Positions 27,030 to 34,164 of a DNA stretch of 64,000 nucleotides are shown piece after piece. The stretch's first letter is position 1. Every line of letters starts with the position of its first letter. The stretch comes from Microbacterium azadirachtae. GTDB taxonomy: Bacteria; Actinomycetota; Actinomycetes; Actinomycetales; Microbacteriaceae. The DNA lies in the NCBI RefSeq assembly GCF_000956545.1, contig NZ_JYIT01000079.1, forward strand, positions 61,290 to 125,289. Reading direction: 5' to 3'. The position numbers were made by a program, and so were the translations under genes. Under the pieces are notes generated by a model that saw only the letters and a program-made list of their open reading frames with translations, was not told the origin of the DNA and searched no databases.

Positions 27030-27290
27030 TCAGTGGTCGCGCAGCAGGCGGATGAGCTCCTGCTTGCGCTTGCCGGAGTAGCCGTGCAGTCCGAGCTCCT
27101 TGGCCCGGTGCCGCAGGTCCTCGACGGTCCAGTCGTCGTACGAGCCCGACTCGCCGCCGCGTCGTCCGACCGCGCCGCGCCCCTCCTTCGCCGCCGCGTT
27201 CGAGATGCGCGCGGCCTTCTCCTTCGAGTTCCCTTCATCGCGCAGCTTCTCGTAGAGTTCGGGATCCTTGAGCTCCGGTTGACGGGGCAT
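27030..27290 (-). CDS. Small protein with C-terminal Rho_N/SAP-like domain (DUF7218 type)
   Basis: The protein has 86 residues. Residues about 5-45 (YEKLRDEGNSKEKAARISNA) match the small actinobacterial DUF7218 type. Residues about 50-86 (DDWTVEDLRHRAKELGLHGY) form a Rho-N/SAP-like helical nucleic-acid-binding motif. A strong GGAAGGAG site precedes the ATG. It is the first gene of the stress-type cluster and its upstream region carries the cluster's shared GTCAA element. Confidence 0.8.
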   Translation of the reverse strand: MPRQPELKDPELYEKLRDEGNSKEKAARISNAAAKEGRGAVGRRGGESGSYDDWTVEDLRHRAKELGLHGYSGKRKQELIRLLRDH

Positions 27291-27319
27291 GGTGCACTCC
27301 TTCCTCTCGTGGAGGGGCC

Positions 27320-27359
27320 ACGGTAGGCACGCGCGGCGAACCCGGGCACAGGGGTTGAC
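27320..27359 (-). promoter_or_regulatory. Promoter with GTCAA-CCCCTG element and TACCGT -10
   Basis: On the minus strand, GTCAACCCCTG (27359-27349) is followed after 23 nt by TACCGT (27325-27320), upstream of the Rho_N-like gene. The arrangement repeats that at 32020-32059 and 31592-31554. Confidence 0.6.
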
Positions 27360-27397
27360 AAAGCCGGCCTGCCCCCCTGCCACGCCGCGCGGCGCAC

Positions 27398-27437
27398 GTC
27401 AAGACGGTGGCGGCCCGGCGGCGCGACGCACGACGCT
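27398..27437 (+). promoter_or_regulatory. Promoter with GTCAAG element and GACGCT -10
   Basis: GTCAAG at 27398-27403 precedes GACGCT at 27432-27437 by 28 nt. The latter is 6 nt from the ATG of the DUF6328 gene, a leaderless arrangement. Confidence 0.5.
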
Positions 27438-27443
27438 GACCCC

Positions 27444-27965
27444 ATGGAGGACCACACGGACACCTCGCGCCCGCCCGCGACGCGCGCGACGCAGGCGACC
27501 TCGCAGGCCTCGCAGGCCTCGCAGGAGGACGTCTCCCGGCGCTGGGAGCGGATCCTGCAGGAGGTGCGCGTCACGCAGACCGGCACGCAGATCATCACCG
27601 GCTTCCTGCTGTCCGTGGCGTTCCAGCAGACCTTCGCGAAGCTGCCGGGGCATGCCAGGGGGATCTACCTGGTGCTGGTCGTCCTCGCGTGCGTCGCGAC
27701 GCTGCTCGGGCTCCTGCCCGTCGTGCAGCACCGCAGACTCCCGGAGCGCGACCCTGACCGGCGGCTCGTCGCGTCGGGCTCGCGGATCCTCATCGCGCTG
27801 CTCCTGCTCGTCACTCTGCTCGCGATCGGCGTGGCCGTCTTCATCTTCGACGTGGTGCTCGGCGGCGTCGCCGCGCTCGTCGCCGGAATCGTGGCGTTCG
27901 TCGCGGGCGTGCTCGTCTGGACGCTCCCCGTCCATTCGCGCGCGCGGCGCCCCCGGCACGCGTGA
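27444..27965 (+). CDS. DUF6328 family membrane protein
   Basis: The protein has 173 residues. After a polar Thr/Ser/Gln-rich start comes RWERILQEVRVTQTGTQIITGFLL, the wording of DUF6328 proteins, then about four predicted membrane segments between residues 50 and 160. Function is unknown. Homologues in actinobacteria commonly sit among stress-response genes, as here. It is divergent from the Rho_N-like gene, and both promoters carry a GTCAA element. Confidence 0.82.
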   Translation: MEDHTDTSRPPATRATQATSQASQASQEDVSRRWERILQEVRVTQTGTQIITGFLLSVAFQQTFAKLPGHARGIYLVLVVLACVATLLGLLPVVQHRRLPERDPDRRLVASGSRILIALLLLVTLLAIGVAVFIFDVVLGGVAALVAGIVAFVAGVLVWTLPVHSRARRPRHA

Positions 27966-27974
27966 ACGTTCACG
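27961..27974. promoter_or_regulatory. Perfect 14-bp palindrome CGTGAACGTTCACG
   Basis: The palindrome spans the stop codon of the DUF6328 gene and lies 21 nt upstream of the next GTCAAG element. It may be a protein-binding site; it is too short for a good terminator. Confidence 0.35.
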
Positions 27975-27994
27975 CAGACGGATCCATCGCCGCT

Positions 27995-28033
27995 GTCAAG
28001 GCCCTCGCGGTGATCCGCCGCGTCGCGGATCCT
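27995..28033 (+). promoter_or_regulatory. GTCAAG element with GATCCT at the -10 position
   Basis: GTCAAG at 27995-28000 is followed after 27 nt by GATCCTGG, the position held by TACGGTGG in the 32020 promoter. It lies upstream of the acidic small-protein gene at 28086. Confidence 0.45.
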
Positions 28034-28085
28034 GGGCACAGCATCACGGCCCCTGACGGAACAGGAGCCGGGAGGAGAGAGCGAC

Positions 28086-28451
28086 ATGAGCGAGATCTCG
28101 GACGAAGGCCAGCTGCCGCCGAACGTGCATCACCCGCGGCCGGAGAAGCCGGCGAGCACGGACGAGGAGGCCGACCGCGAGCGCGTCGAAGAGGGCGCCG
28201 AGGGCGATGGCGACGAGCCTCGTCACGACGAGGGCGCCGACCGGCAGCCGCCCGCCGACACCCCGCACGCGCGCCGAGGCGACACCGACGACCCCTACGC
28301 GAAGCAGGGCGAGGATCCGTACGCCGAGCCGGCGAAGAGCCCGCGGCGCACCGGGCACGACGGGGCCTCGGGCGACGGGACCTCGGAGGGGACCGTCGGC
28401 ACCGGCGCGTCGGGCACGGGCGCCGCGGGCACGGCGGAGCCGCCGGACTGA
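28086..28451 (+). CDS. Small acidic, probably disordered protein
   Basis: The protein has 121 residues, rich in Asp, Glu, Gly, Pro and Arg, with no hydrophobic segment and a Gly/Thr/Ser-rich end. It resembles no family I can name. A GGAGGAGAG ribosome site supports the ATG. Composition and position in the cluster recall hydrophilin-like stress proteins, but that is inference. Confidence 0.65.
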   Translation: MSEISDEGQLPPNVHHPRPEKPASTDEEADRERVEEGAEGDGDEPRHDEGADRQPPADTPHARRGDTDDPYAKQGEDPYAEPAKSPRRTGHDGASGDGTSEGTVGTGASGTGAAGTAEPPD

Positions 28452-28468
28452 CGGCTCCGCCGGGTGCA

Positions 28469-28807
28469 CTACTGGAGGTGGCCGCCCTCGTCGAACTGCA
28501 TCTCGTCGACCTGGGAGGGCTCCGGGATCAGGCGCAGGCCCGCGGGCGTGTTCGCCAGCTGGCTCAGGGCCTCGATCCAGATCCGGTTGAGCGGCGGGCG
28601 CCGACCCCCGTGATAGGTGAACACCATCGTGCAGCCCGGGTGCACCCAGACGGACGTACGGCCGTGCCCGATGCTCGGATCGTCCTTCCACGTGAAGTAG
28701 AACGGCTCGCCGCGACGCAGCTTGTTGGCCACCACCATCTGCAGATGCGCGAGCGCGCGATCGTCGAGGTCGACGTGCGTCTGGCCTTCGTAGCTGAACC
28801 TGCCCAT
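28469..28807 (-). CDS. DUF7882-type small protein (copy A)
   Basis: The protein has 112 residues beginning MGRFSYEGQTHVDLDDRALAH, then VVANKLRRGEPFYFTW, TSVWVHPGCTMVFTYHG, and WIEALSQLANTPAGLRLIPE. The same order of blocks occurs in the divergent neighbour at 28977, so the two are paralogues. Members are common in Microbacteriaceae and are often mislabelled as ATP-dependent DNA ligase; no ligase motif is present. Function is unknown. The 169-base gap between the copies holds both promoters. Confidence 0.8.
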   Translation of the reverse strand: MGRFSYEGQTHVDLDDRALAHLQMVVANKLRRGEPFYFTWKDDPSIGHGRTSVWVHPGCTMVFTYHGGRRPPLNRIWIEALSQLANTPAGLRLIPEPSQVDEMQFDEGGHLQ

Positions 28808-28976
28808 GTCTCTTCTGGTCTCCTCGTCCTGCCCCGCGCACACGCCATCCCCACCCTTCATCATGGTGCGGCACGGCACCGCCCGGCAGCCCCTCGACGC
28901 ACGCGCCGCGCCCGTGCTACACGCGCGCGAACGCGCGGAACACAATGGAAGACAGGCCACCGACAGGAGATCCGCA

Positions 28977-29351
28977 GTGGGAGTCATCTACTACGGCGGG
29001 GCGGAGACCCCGATCCGCATCGAGGACGGCGTCCTCGCGCACCTGAAGGTCGTGATCGCGACCAAGCTGCGCCGGAACGAGAGCTTCACGCTCTCCTTCC
29101 AGCACGGCGACGGCGAACCCACCGGGCGCACCACGATCTGGCTGCATCCGGCGATCCCGCTGCGGTTCGTCTTCGACGAGCCCGTCGCGCCGGAGCTGGA
29201 TCCTGCGCTGATCCAGGATCTCGCCAACTCCGCGAACACGTCGGGCGGCATCGCGCTGATGCCCGAGCATGTGTTGCGCGGGCGTCACGAGCCCTCGGAA
29301 GGCACGGCCTCGGAGGCCCCCTCGACTGACGCGGCCTCCTCGAGCTCCTGA
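28977..29351 (+). CDS. DUF7882-type small protein (copy B)
   Basis: The protein has 124 residues from a GTG with AGGAG 7 nt upstream. Blocks MGVIYYGG, LAHLKVVIATKLRRNESFTL, TTIWLHPAIPLRFVFD and LIQDLANSANTSGGIALMPE align with copy A at 28469-28807, with a Ser/Glu-rich tail added. By its length and beta-strand pattern it is a single small domain. Function is unknown. The head-to-head pair probably arose by local duplication. Confidence 0.8.
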   Translation: MGVIYYGGAETPIRIEDGVLAHLKVVIATKLRRNESFTLSFQHGDGEPTGRTTIWLHPAIPLRFVFDEPVAPELDPALIQDLANSANTSGGIALMPEHVLRGRHEPSEGTASEAPSTDAASSSS

Positions 29352-29448
29352 CCCGGGACGCCCCGGGATCATACGTTCCGGCGGCGCGCACCGGAACCCC
29401 CGGGCGCGAAGACCCGGCGCGCCGTACCGTGCCGGCATGAGGAGCATC

Positions 29449-29892
29449 ATGATCAGCACGATGGATGCGGTCGTCGATATCGACCGTCCCGTCGACGAGG
29501 TGTACCGGCGATGGACCGACTTCGACGACCTGCCCGATCTGCTGCCCAGCGTCGAACGCGTCGAGCGCGTGGACGACGACGTGACGCACTGGGATGCGCG
29601 CGTCGGCGGGCTGCGTCGCTCCTTCTACGCCACCACCGTGGAGGAGATCCCGAACCAGCAGATCAGCTGGACGAGCGACACCGGCCGGCAGCACAACGGG
29701 ATCGTGATGTTCACGCGGCTGACGTCCGACCGCACCCGGCTCGAGCTGCGGCTCGCCTGGGTGCCGGAGTCGTTCCTGGAGCGCACCGGGGCGCGGCTCG
29801 GGATCGATCGCCAGATCGCCGAGCGCGACCTGGCGCGATTCACGCAGCGCGTCGAGGACGCTCCGGCGATCGAGCCCCCCGTTCCGTGGTGA
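29449..29892 (+). CDS. SRPBCC-family (polyketide cyclase/dehydrase-like) protein
   Basis: The protein has 147 residues: VVDIDRPVDEVYRRWTDFDDLPDLLPSV is the start of an SRPBCC helix-grip fold, with WTSDTGRQHNGIVMF and TRLELRLAWVPES later. Such domains bind hydrophobic ligands; actinobacterial stress clusters often contain one. ATGs at 29437, 29449 and 29461 are all possible. The middle one has GAGGAG 5 nt upstream, while the first has a TACCGT box 6 nt upstream and could be leaderless. It is followed by a small gene on the same strand. Confidence 0.82.
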   Translation: MISTMDAVVDIDRPVDEVYRRWTDFDDLPDLLPSVERVERVDDDVTHWDARVGGLRRSFYATTVEEIPNQQISWTSDTGRQHNGIVMFTRLTSDRTRLELRLAWVPESFLERTGARLGIDRQIAERDLARFTQRVEDAPAIEPPVPW

Positions 29893-29918
29893 GCGGTCCG
29901 TCACGAAAGGAGCATGTC

Positions 29919-30140
29919 ATGTCGAATCCCGAGGTCCCGGTCCTGCCCGAGATCCATCACTGGTGGCCGCGCCTGTCGGCCCACGCCAAGCAGCTGCTCG
30001 AGGACGCAGAGGACGGCGTCGTGGTCGACGAGGTGCGCGAGGAGATCGAGCGGATCACCGGCACGACGGTCGACCCGTCCGCGCGTCTCAGCGACGGCGA
30101 CCGCCGGTTCATCCGCACCCAGCAGGAGATGGTCGACTAG
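29919..30140 (+). CDS. Conserved small hypothetical protein
   Basis: The protein has 73 residues (start MSNPEVPVLPEIHHWWPRLS, then LLEDAEDGVVVDEVREEIER), mostly helical and soluble. AAAGGAG precedes the ATG. It lies 26 bases after the SRPBCC gene and is probably cotranscribed. Its stop overlaps that of the convergent FHA gene by four bases. I know no function. Confidence 0.7.
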   Translation: MSNPEVPVLPEIHHWWPRLSAHAKQLLEDAEDGVVVDEVREEIERITGTTVDPSARLSDGDRRFIRTQQEMVD

Positions 30141-30598
30141 CTAGCCGGCGAGGAATCCGGATAGTCGGGCCGCGGTTCCTGGAGCTGCTGATCGGAGAAC
30201 TCGCCGCCCTCGCGTCCGCCGAACGGGCGCCCGTGGTCGGCGAACTCGTCGCGCATGAACACGAGACGCCACGGCCCGATCGTGAACCGCGCGCCCGTGC
30301 GCAGGATCTCGTCGCCGCGACGCTCCTCGTCCTGCGACTTCTCCAGGTTCGCGCTGGTCTCACCCGGTCCCTGCATCGTGAGCACGTACTCGTCGCGCGA
30401 GTCGTGCCGGATCGATGCGTGCACGGGGTCGGCGCCCGGGAGCCGCAGATCGCACTCCTGGGCCGAGCCGATCGTCGCCCCGTCGACCGGGATGTCGTAG
30501 ACCGACCGGCTCTCTCGAGAGGAGACCAGCAGCCGGGGGTGTCCCGCACCCCAGTCCGCGTGGGTGGTAGGGCCGGTCTGCTCCTGGGTGTCGTCCAT
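30137..30598 (-). CDS. FHA-like domain protein
   Basis: The protein has 153 residues. Residues about 22-115 follow an FHA fold: YDIPVDGATIGSAQECDLRL, DPVHASIRHD, and RFTIGPWRLVF at the end. The canonical GR-S-H residues are only partly kept (IGS and VHASI), so phosphothreonine binding is uncertain. The rest is acidic and flexible. It lies 63 bases downstream of the SDR gene on the same strand, probably in one operon. Confidence 0.65.
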   Translation of the reverse strand: MDDTQEQTGPTTHADWGAGHPRLLVSSRESRSVYDIPVDGATIGSAQECDLRLPGADPVHASIRHDSRDEYVLTMQGPGETSANLEKSQDEERRGDEILRTGARFTIGPWRLVFMRDEFADHGRPFGGREGGEFSDQQLQEPRPDYPDSSPAS

Positions 30599-30661
30599 GT
30601 CCTGTTCCTTCCGTGGGTCGCCGCATCGGGCGGTCTGGTCGGGGGCGGTGCGCGGCGCTGG

Positions 30662-31546
30662 TCAGAGGTGCCGGCCGCCGGTGACGGGGATGATGCCGCC
30701 GGAGACGTAGGAGGCGTCCTCCGAGGCGAGGAACACGTAGGCGCCGGCGAGCTCCGCCGGCTGGCCCGCGCGGCCCAGCGGGGTGTCCTCGCCGAACGTG
30801 GGCAGCTTGTCCGGCCAGCCCGTCGCGGGGATCAGCGGGGTCCAGATGGGTCCGGGCGCCACGCCGTTCACCCGGATGCCGTGCGGGCCCTGCTGCTCCG
30901 CCAGCGTCTGCACGAACGAGACGAGCGCCGCCTTCGTCAGCGCGTAGTCGAACAGCCCGGGCGAGGGGTCGTATCCCTGGATCGACGTCGTCGCGATGAT
31001 CGACGACCCCGGCCGCAGGTGCGGCAGCGCGGCCTGCGCGAGCCAGAACGGCGCGTACAGGTTGGTGTGCATGACCCGGTCGAACTCCTCGGTCGGGATC
31101 TCGTCCACCTCGCCGCGGCTGCGCTGGTAGCCGGCGTTCAGCACCAGGATGTCGAGCCCGTCAAGGCTCTCCGCGGCATCCGCGATCACGTCCTCGCACT
31201 GCTGCTCCTCGGTGAGGTCGCCCGGCAGGAGCACGGCCTGACGGCCCGCCTTGCGGACCCACTCCGCCGTCTCCTCCGCGTCCGCCTGCTCCTCGGGCAG
31301 GTAGCTGATCGCGATGTCGGCCCCCTCGCGGGCGAACGCGATCGCGACGGCGCGCCCGATGCCGGAGTCGCCCCCGGTGATCAGTGCGTGGCGGTCGGGC
31401 AGGCGGCCCGAGCCGCGGTACGTCTCCTCGCCGTGGTCCGGGCGCGGTTCGGTCTCCTCCAACAGGCCCGGCTGATCGGTGTGCGGATCCGGCGGGTCCG
31501 GAAGCGGCGGATACTTCGTCCTGGGGTCGGTCATCCTGTGGCTCAT
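30662..31546 (-). CDS. SDR family oxidoreductase, general stress protein 39/YghA-like
   Basis: The protein has 294 residues. A Pro-rich start (PPLPDPPDPHTDQPGLLEE) precedes the Rossmann motif ALITGGDSGIGRAVAIAFA. The catalytic residues are Ser in IIATTSIQGYDPS and Tyr-Lys in LFDYALTKAALV. The C-terminal YVSGGIIPVTGG is standard. This is the YghA/GSP39 group, induced by general stress in Bacillus. Its minus-strand promoter has the cluster's GTCAAGCCCCTG element, with TAGCGT 7 nt before the ATG at 31546, so the mRNA is probably leaderless; another ATG lies at 31534. Confidence 0.88.
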   Translation of the reverse strand: MSHRMTDPRTKYPPLPDPPDPHTDQPGLLEETEPRPDHGEETYRGSGRLPDRHALITGGDSGIGRAVAIAFAREGADIAISYLPEEQADAEETAEWVRKAGRQAVLLPGDLTEEQQCEDVIADAAESLDGLDILVLNAGYQRSRGEVDEIPTEEFDRVMHTNLYAPFWLAQAALPHLRPGSSIIATTSIQGYDPSPGLFDYALTKAALVSFVQTLAEQQGPHGIRVNGVAPGPIWTPLIPATGWPDKLPTFGEDTPLGRAGQPAELAGAYVFLASEDASYVSGGIIPVTGGRHL

Positions 31547-31553
31547 GCGCGGC

Positions 31554-31592
31554 ACGCTATTCCGACGGGCTTTCCTGACACAGGGGCTTGAC
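31554..31592 (-). promoter_or_regulatory. Promoter with GTCAAGCCCCTG element and TAGCGT -10
   Basis: On the minus strand GTCAAG (31592-31587) with CCCCTG directly after it is 27 nt upstream of TAGCGT (31559-31554), which is 7 nt from the SDR start codon. Confidence 0.65.
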
Positions 31593-31598
31593 GCTCGC

Positions 31599-31610
31599 GG
31601 CCGTACGGCC
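31599..31610. promoter_or_regulatory. Perfect 12-bp palindrome GGCCGTACGGCC
   Basis: It lies in the divergent region between the GSP39-like SDR gene and the small gene at 31733, between their two GTCAAG elements. Function unknown. Confidence 0.3.
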
Positions 31611-31671
31611 TACAGACCCCGATCCCGGCGAACATCCCTCCTCCCGCGCGGTATCCCCCTGCACAGCCGCT

Positions 31672-31677
31672 GTCAAG
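31672..31677 (+). promoter_or_regulatory. GTCAAG element upstream of the 31733 gene
   Basis: GTCAAG followed by GGCCGTGAC lies 56 nt before the ATG. No TAnnnT box is seen at the usual distance, so the assignment rests on the motif alone. Confidence 0.35.
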
Positions 31678-31732
31678 GGCCGTGACTTCCCCGTGCGCGC
31701 AGGAGAGCCTTCCGGGGAGCGATGGGAAAGAC

Positions 31733-31987
31733 ATGTCGACGATGACAGGCCCCCGATTCGAGATGCGCCGGCTCACCGAGAGCGAGTGGCTGATCCTCGA
31801 TGACCGATACGAGTCCACCGACGCGCGGCACACCGTCGCGTGCGTGAGCCGGGTGTCGGTCGATCAGGTCGACGTCGTCTGGCTGCGGCCCGTCACCGGA
31901 CGGCGCCGGTTCGCGACGGTCGCCGACGTGCTCGAGGCCGTGCGCAGCACGCTCTCCGCGGCGGATCCGGCGCGCGAGCCCGCCTGA
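31733..31987 (+). CDS. Small hypothetical protein of the stress cluster
   Basis: The protein has 84 residues, with RFEMRRLTESEWLILDDRYE, then a beta-rich part (HTVACVSRVSVDQVDVVWLR) and FATVADVLEAVRSTL. No family was recognised and no membrane segment is seen. The ATG follows GGGAAAGAC. It is divergent from the GSP39-like SDR gene. Confidence 0.65.
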   Translation: MSTMTGPRFEMRRLTESEWLILDDRYESTDARHTVACVSRVSVDQVDVVWLRPVTGRRRFATVADVLEAVRSTLSAADPAREPA

Positions 31988-32019
31988 TCCGCGACCCCTG
32001 CCATCCCGAGGCCCCCGCC

Positions 32020-32059
32020 GTCAAGCCCCTGGGCCGTGCGACGCGTCGGTGCCTACGGT
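32020..32059 (+). promoter_or_regulatory. Promoter with GTCAAGCCCCTG element and TACGGT -10
   Basis: GTCAAGCCCCTG (32020-32031) is 22 nt upstream of TACGGT (32054-32059). The GTGCCTACGGTGG stretch nearly repeats GTGCCTACCGTGG of the 27320 promoter. Confidence 0.65.
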
Positions 32060-32100
32060 GGTCGAGCGGCCGCACCCGTGTGCCGCGGAAGGAGTCCGTC

Positions 32101-32265
32101 ATGAACATCCTCTTCATCGTCATCATCGTGGTGGCGGTCATCCTGGCCATCACCGGTGGTCTCGTGCAGTCGCTGAACTTCCTGCTGTGGGTGGGACTGG
32201 TGCTGCTCGTCCTGGCCGTGATCGCCTGGCTGATCCGGTCGCTCACCGGCAGCCGCACGCCCTGA
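32101..32265 (+). CDS. Small two-segment membrane protein
   Basis: The protein has 54 residues with two membrane spans: residues 3-20 (ILFIVIIVVAVILAITGG) and 26-45 (NFLLWVGLVLLVLAVIAWL), ending in a short basic tail. GGAAGGAG precedes the ATG. Such short hydrophobic proteins are frequent in actinobacterial stress clusters. No function is known to me. Confidence 0.75.
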   Translation: MNILFIVIIVVAVILAITGGLVQSLNFLLWVGLVLLVLAVIAWLIRSLTGSRTP

Positions 32266-32293
32266 CCGACGCCGGACACGGAAGGAGCCGCCG

Positions 32294-32326
32294 ATGACCG
32301 TCAGGCTCAACGAGAAAGCCCTCTAG
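32294..32326 (+). pseudogene. Ten-codon reading frame with strong ribosome site (possible gene remnant)
   Basis: GGAAGGAG is followed by an ATG and the peptide MTVRLNEKAL, then TAG. The signal quality is that of a real gene start, 28 bases after the membrane protein gene. It may be the beginning of a gene whose body was lost, or a very short peptide gene. Confidence 0.35.
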
Positions 32327-32355
32327 CCCCCGCAGGACGGCCCTCCACCCCGTGC

Positions 32356-32405
32356 AAGATGGAAAACGTCGCCCCGGCCCTCGCGCAAGCGACGTTTTCC
32401 ATCTT
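32356..32405. terminator. Inverted repeat with A- and T-tracts, likely bidirectional terminator
   Basis: A perfect 17-bp stem (AAGATGGAAAACGTCGC at 32356-32372 and its complement at 32389-32405) with a 16-base loop lies between the stress cluster and the convergent methyltransferase gene. The AAAA/TTTT inside the stem stands out in this GC-rich DNA. Confidence 0.7.
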
Positions 32406-32441
32406 CCGCACCGCCCGCAGCGGGCCGGATCCGCGCCGCTG

Positions 32442-33236
32442 TCAGCTCACCCGGCAGAGGATCTCTCCGTGCAGCAGCGAGATCCAGCCATCGTCCGATG
32501 CCGCCCACTCCCGCCAGCCGTCGCTGACGCGCTGCAGGTCGGCGGGCGTCGCGGCGCCGGAGTCCAGGAGCTGCGGCGCGATCGCCGAGCCGAGGATCCG
32601 ATCCGCCCACATGCCGCCCCACCAGGCGCGGTCCTCCTCGTTCGCGTAGCACCAGGTGCTCGAGGTCGCCACCACGTCGGTGAGGCCCGCGGCGTGCGCC
32701 CAGGACAGCAGCCGTCGCCCCGCGTCGGGCTCGCCGCCGTTGGCGCGCGCCGCCGTGTAGTACAGCGCGAGCCACTCGTCCAGCGCCGGGACGGCCGGCC
32801 ACCATTGGAAGCCGCCGTAGTCGCTGTCGCGCACCGCGACGATCCCGCCCGGCCTGGTCACGCGCGCGAGCTCGCGCAGCGCCTGCACCGGATCCGCGAC
32901 GTGCTGCAGCACCTGATGCGCATGGGTCACGTCGAAGCTGTCGTCGGGGAAGTCGAGCGCGTGCACATCGGCGACGTGGAGCTCGATGTTGTGCACGCCG
33001 CGGTCGGCGGCGGTGGCGCGGCTCAGATCCAGTTCGGCCTCGCCGACCTCGGTGGCGACGACCTCGGCCACCCGCTCTGCGAGATCCGCCGTGATCGTGC
33101 CGGGCCCGGCGCCCACGTCGAGCAGGCGATCGGTCGGGCGCAGGTGTGGCAGCAGGTGCGCCGCCGAGTTCTGCGCCGTGCGCCAGCGGTGCGATCGCAG
33201 CACCGAGTCGTGGTGTCCATGGGTGTAGCCGGCCAT
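32442..33236 (-). CDS. Class I SAM-dependent methyltransferase (Methyltransf_11/25 type)
   Basis: The protein has 264 residues. Motif I is LLDVGAGPGTITADLAERV, the acidic motif II follows in VVATEVGEAEL, and ELHVADVHALDFPDDSFDVT with QVLQHVADPVQALRELARVT complete the ubiE/menG-like core. GGIVAVRDSDYGGFQWWP is typical of this subgroup. The methyl acceptor is unknown. A GGAGGAG site precedes the ATG. It is divergent from an MmyB-type regulator gene with a perfect dyad between. Confidence 0.9.
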   Translation of the reverse strand: MAGYTHGHHDSVLRSHRWRTAQNSAAHLLPHLRPTDRLLDVGAGPGTITADLAERVAEVVATEVGEAELDLSRATAADRGVHNIELHVADVHALDFPDDSFDVTHAHQVLQHVADPVQALRELARVTRPGGIVAVRDSDYGGFQWWPAVPALDEWLALYYTAARANGGEPDAGRRLLSWAHAAGLTDVVATSSTWCYANEEDRAWWGGMWADRILGSAIAPQLLDSGAATPADLQRVSDGWREWAASDDGWISLLHGEILCRVS

Positions 33237-33294
33237 CGGGTCTCCTCCGGGTCAGGGGCGTTCGTCCTCAGCGTCCCGGTTCGAGGAGCCGTGC

Positions 33295-33312
33295 GGAAGA
33301 CCGTAGTCTTCC
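33295..33312. promoter_or_regulatory. Perfect dyad GGAAGAC-CGTA-GTCTTCC
   Basis: A 7-4-7 inverted repeat lies in the gap between the divergent methyltransferase and MmyB-type regulator genes, most likely an operator of that regulator. Confidence 0.65.
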
Positions 33313-33375
33313 TAGGAGCGCCGCACCCTCCCGCGCGACGCGGATCCTGTCTTCCCGAGCTCCCGGAGGCTGCGG

Positions 33376-34164
33376 ATGTCGAACGCACTCGGCGATTTCC
33401 TCCGCGCCCGGCGCACCGACGCCCGGCTGCAGGCCGACGCGCCGCGCACCGGCGGCCGCCGCCGCACGACCGGGCTGCGCCGCGAGGAGGTCGCGACCGC
33501 CGCGGGCATCAGCGCCGACTACTACACGCGCCTCGAACAGGGCCGCGAGACCCATCCGAGCGATGCGGTGCTCGACGCGCTCGCCCGTGCGCTGCAGCTC
33601 GACCCGGACGCCGCCGACCACCTGCGCCGGCTGCGGGACGCCCACCCCGCCACCGCCCGCACCGAATCGCCGGCCGCGCCCGCGGTCGACGAGGGCCTGA
33701 TCGCCCGCATGGCGCTGCTGGTCGATGCCGTGCGCCCCAACCCGGCTTATGTGCTGGATCGGCTCAGCACGGTCGTGGCGGCCAACCCCGAGGGGCTCGC
33801 GCTGCACGAGGGACTCGCCGACCTGCCTCCGGCCCAGCGCAACACCTGCCGGTCGCTGCTGCTCGACCCGCGCGCCCGCGAGACGTTCGTGGAGTGGGAG
33901 GAGCTGGCCCGCGGGGCCGTCGCCCACCTGCGCGCCGCGAACGTGGACGACCTGCAGGATCCGCAGCTCGTCGCGCTCGTCGCCGAGCTCGGCGCCGCCA
34001 GCCCCCTGTTCCGCACCTGGTGGAGCGGCCATCTGGTGCAGCGCCGGCGCGGCGACATCACGCACGTCCGCGGTGCCGACGGCACGGTCAGCGCGCGGCG
34101 CTACGAGGTGCTGCACCTGCCGGAGGACGGCGTGCGGATGACGCTCTGGCTGCCCGCCCTCTGA
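33376..34164 (+). CDS. XRE-family HTH regulator with MmyB-like ligand domain
   Basis: The protein has 262 residues. Residues about 30-85 form an XRE helix-turn-helix (TTGLRREEVATAAGISADYY, TRLEQGRETHPSDAVLDALA). The C-terminal part matches the MmyB-like ligand-binding domain (NPAYVLDRLSTVVAANPEGLAL, YEVLHLPEDG). Such regulators usually control a divergent enzyme gene; here that is the methyltransferase. Its 3' end overlaps the convergent MMPL gene by 77 bases. Confidence 0.92.
   Translation: MSNALGDFLRARRTDARLQADAPRTGGRRRTTGLRREEVATAAGISADYYTRLEQGRETHPSDAVLDALARALQLDPDAADHLRRLRDAHPATARTESPAAPAVDEGLIARMALLVDAVRPNPAYVLDRLSTVVAANPEGLALHEGLADLPPAQRNTCRSLLLDPRARETFVEWEELARGAVAHLRAANVDDLQDPQLVALVAELGAASPLFRTWWSGHLVQRRRGDITHVRGADGTVSARRYEVLHLPEDGVRMTLWLPAL

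Noticed and set aside
27355..27360. TTGACA on the plus strand as the -35 box of the DUF6328 promoter
   Set aside because: No -10-like box follows at 16-18 nt, and the start codon is 84 nt away. The same bases read on the minus strand fit the shared GTCAA element.
28469..28807. ATP-dependent DNA ligase
   Set aside because: Homologues often carry this name, but the protein has 112 residues and lacks the ligase lysine motif and nucleotide-binding fold.
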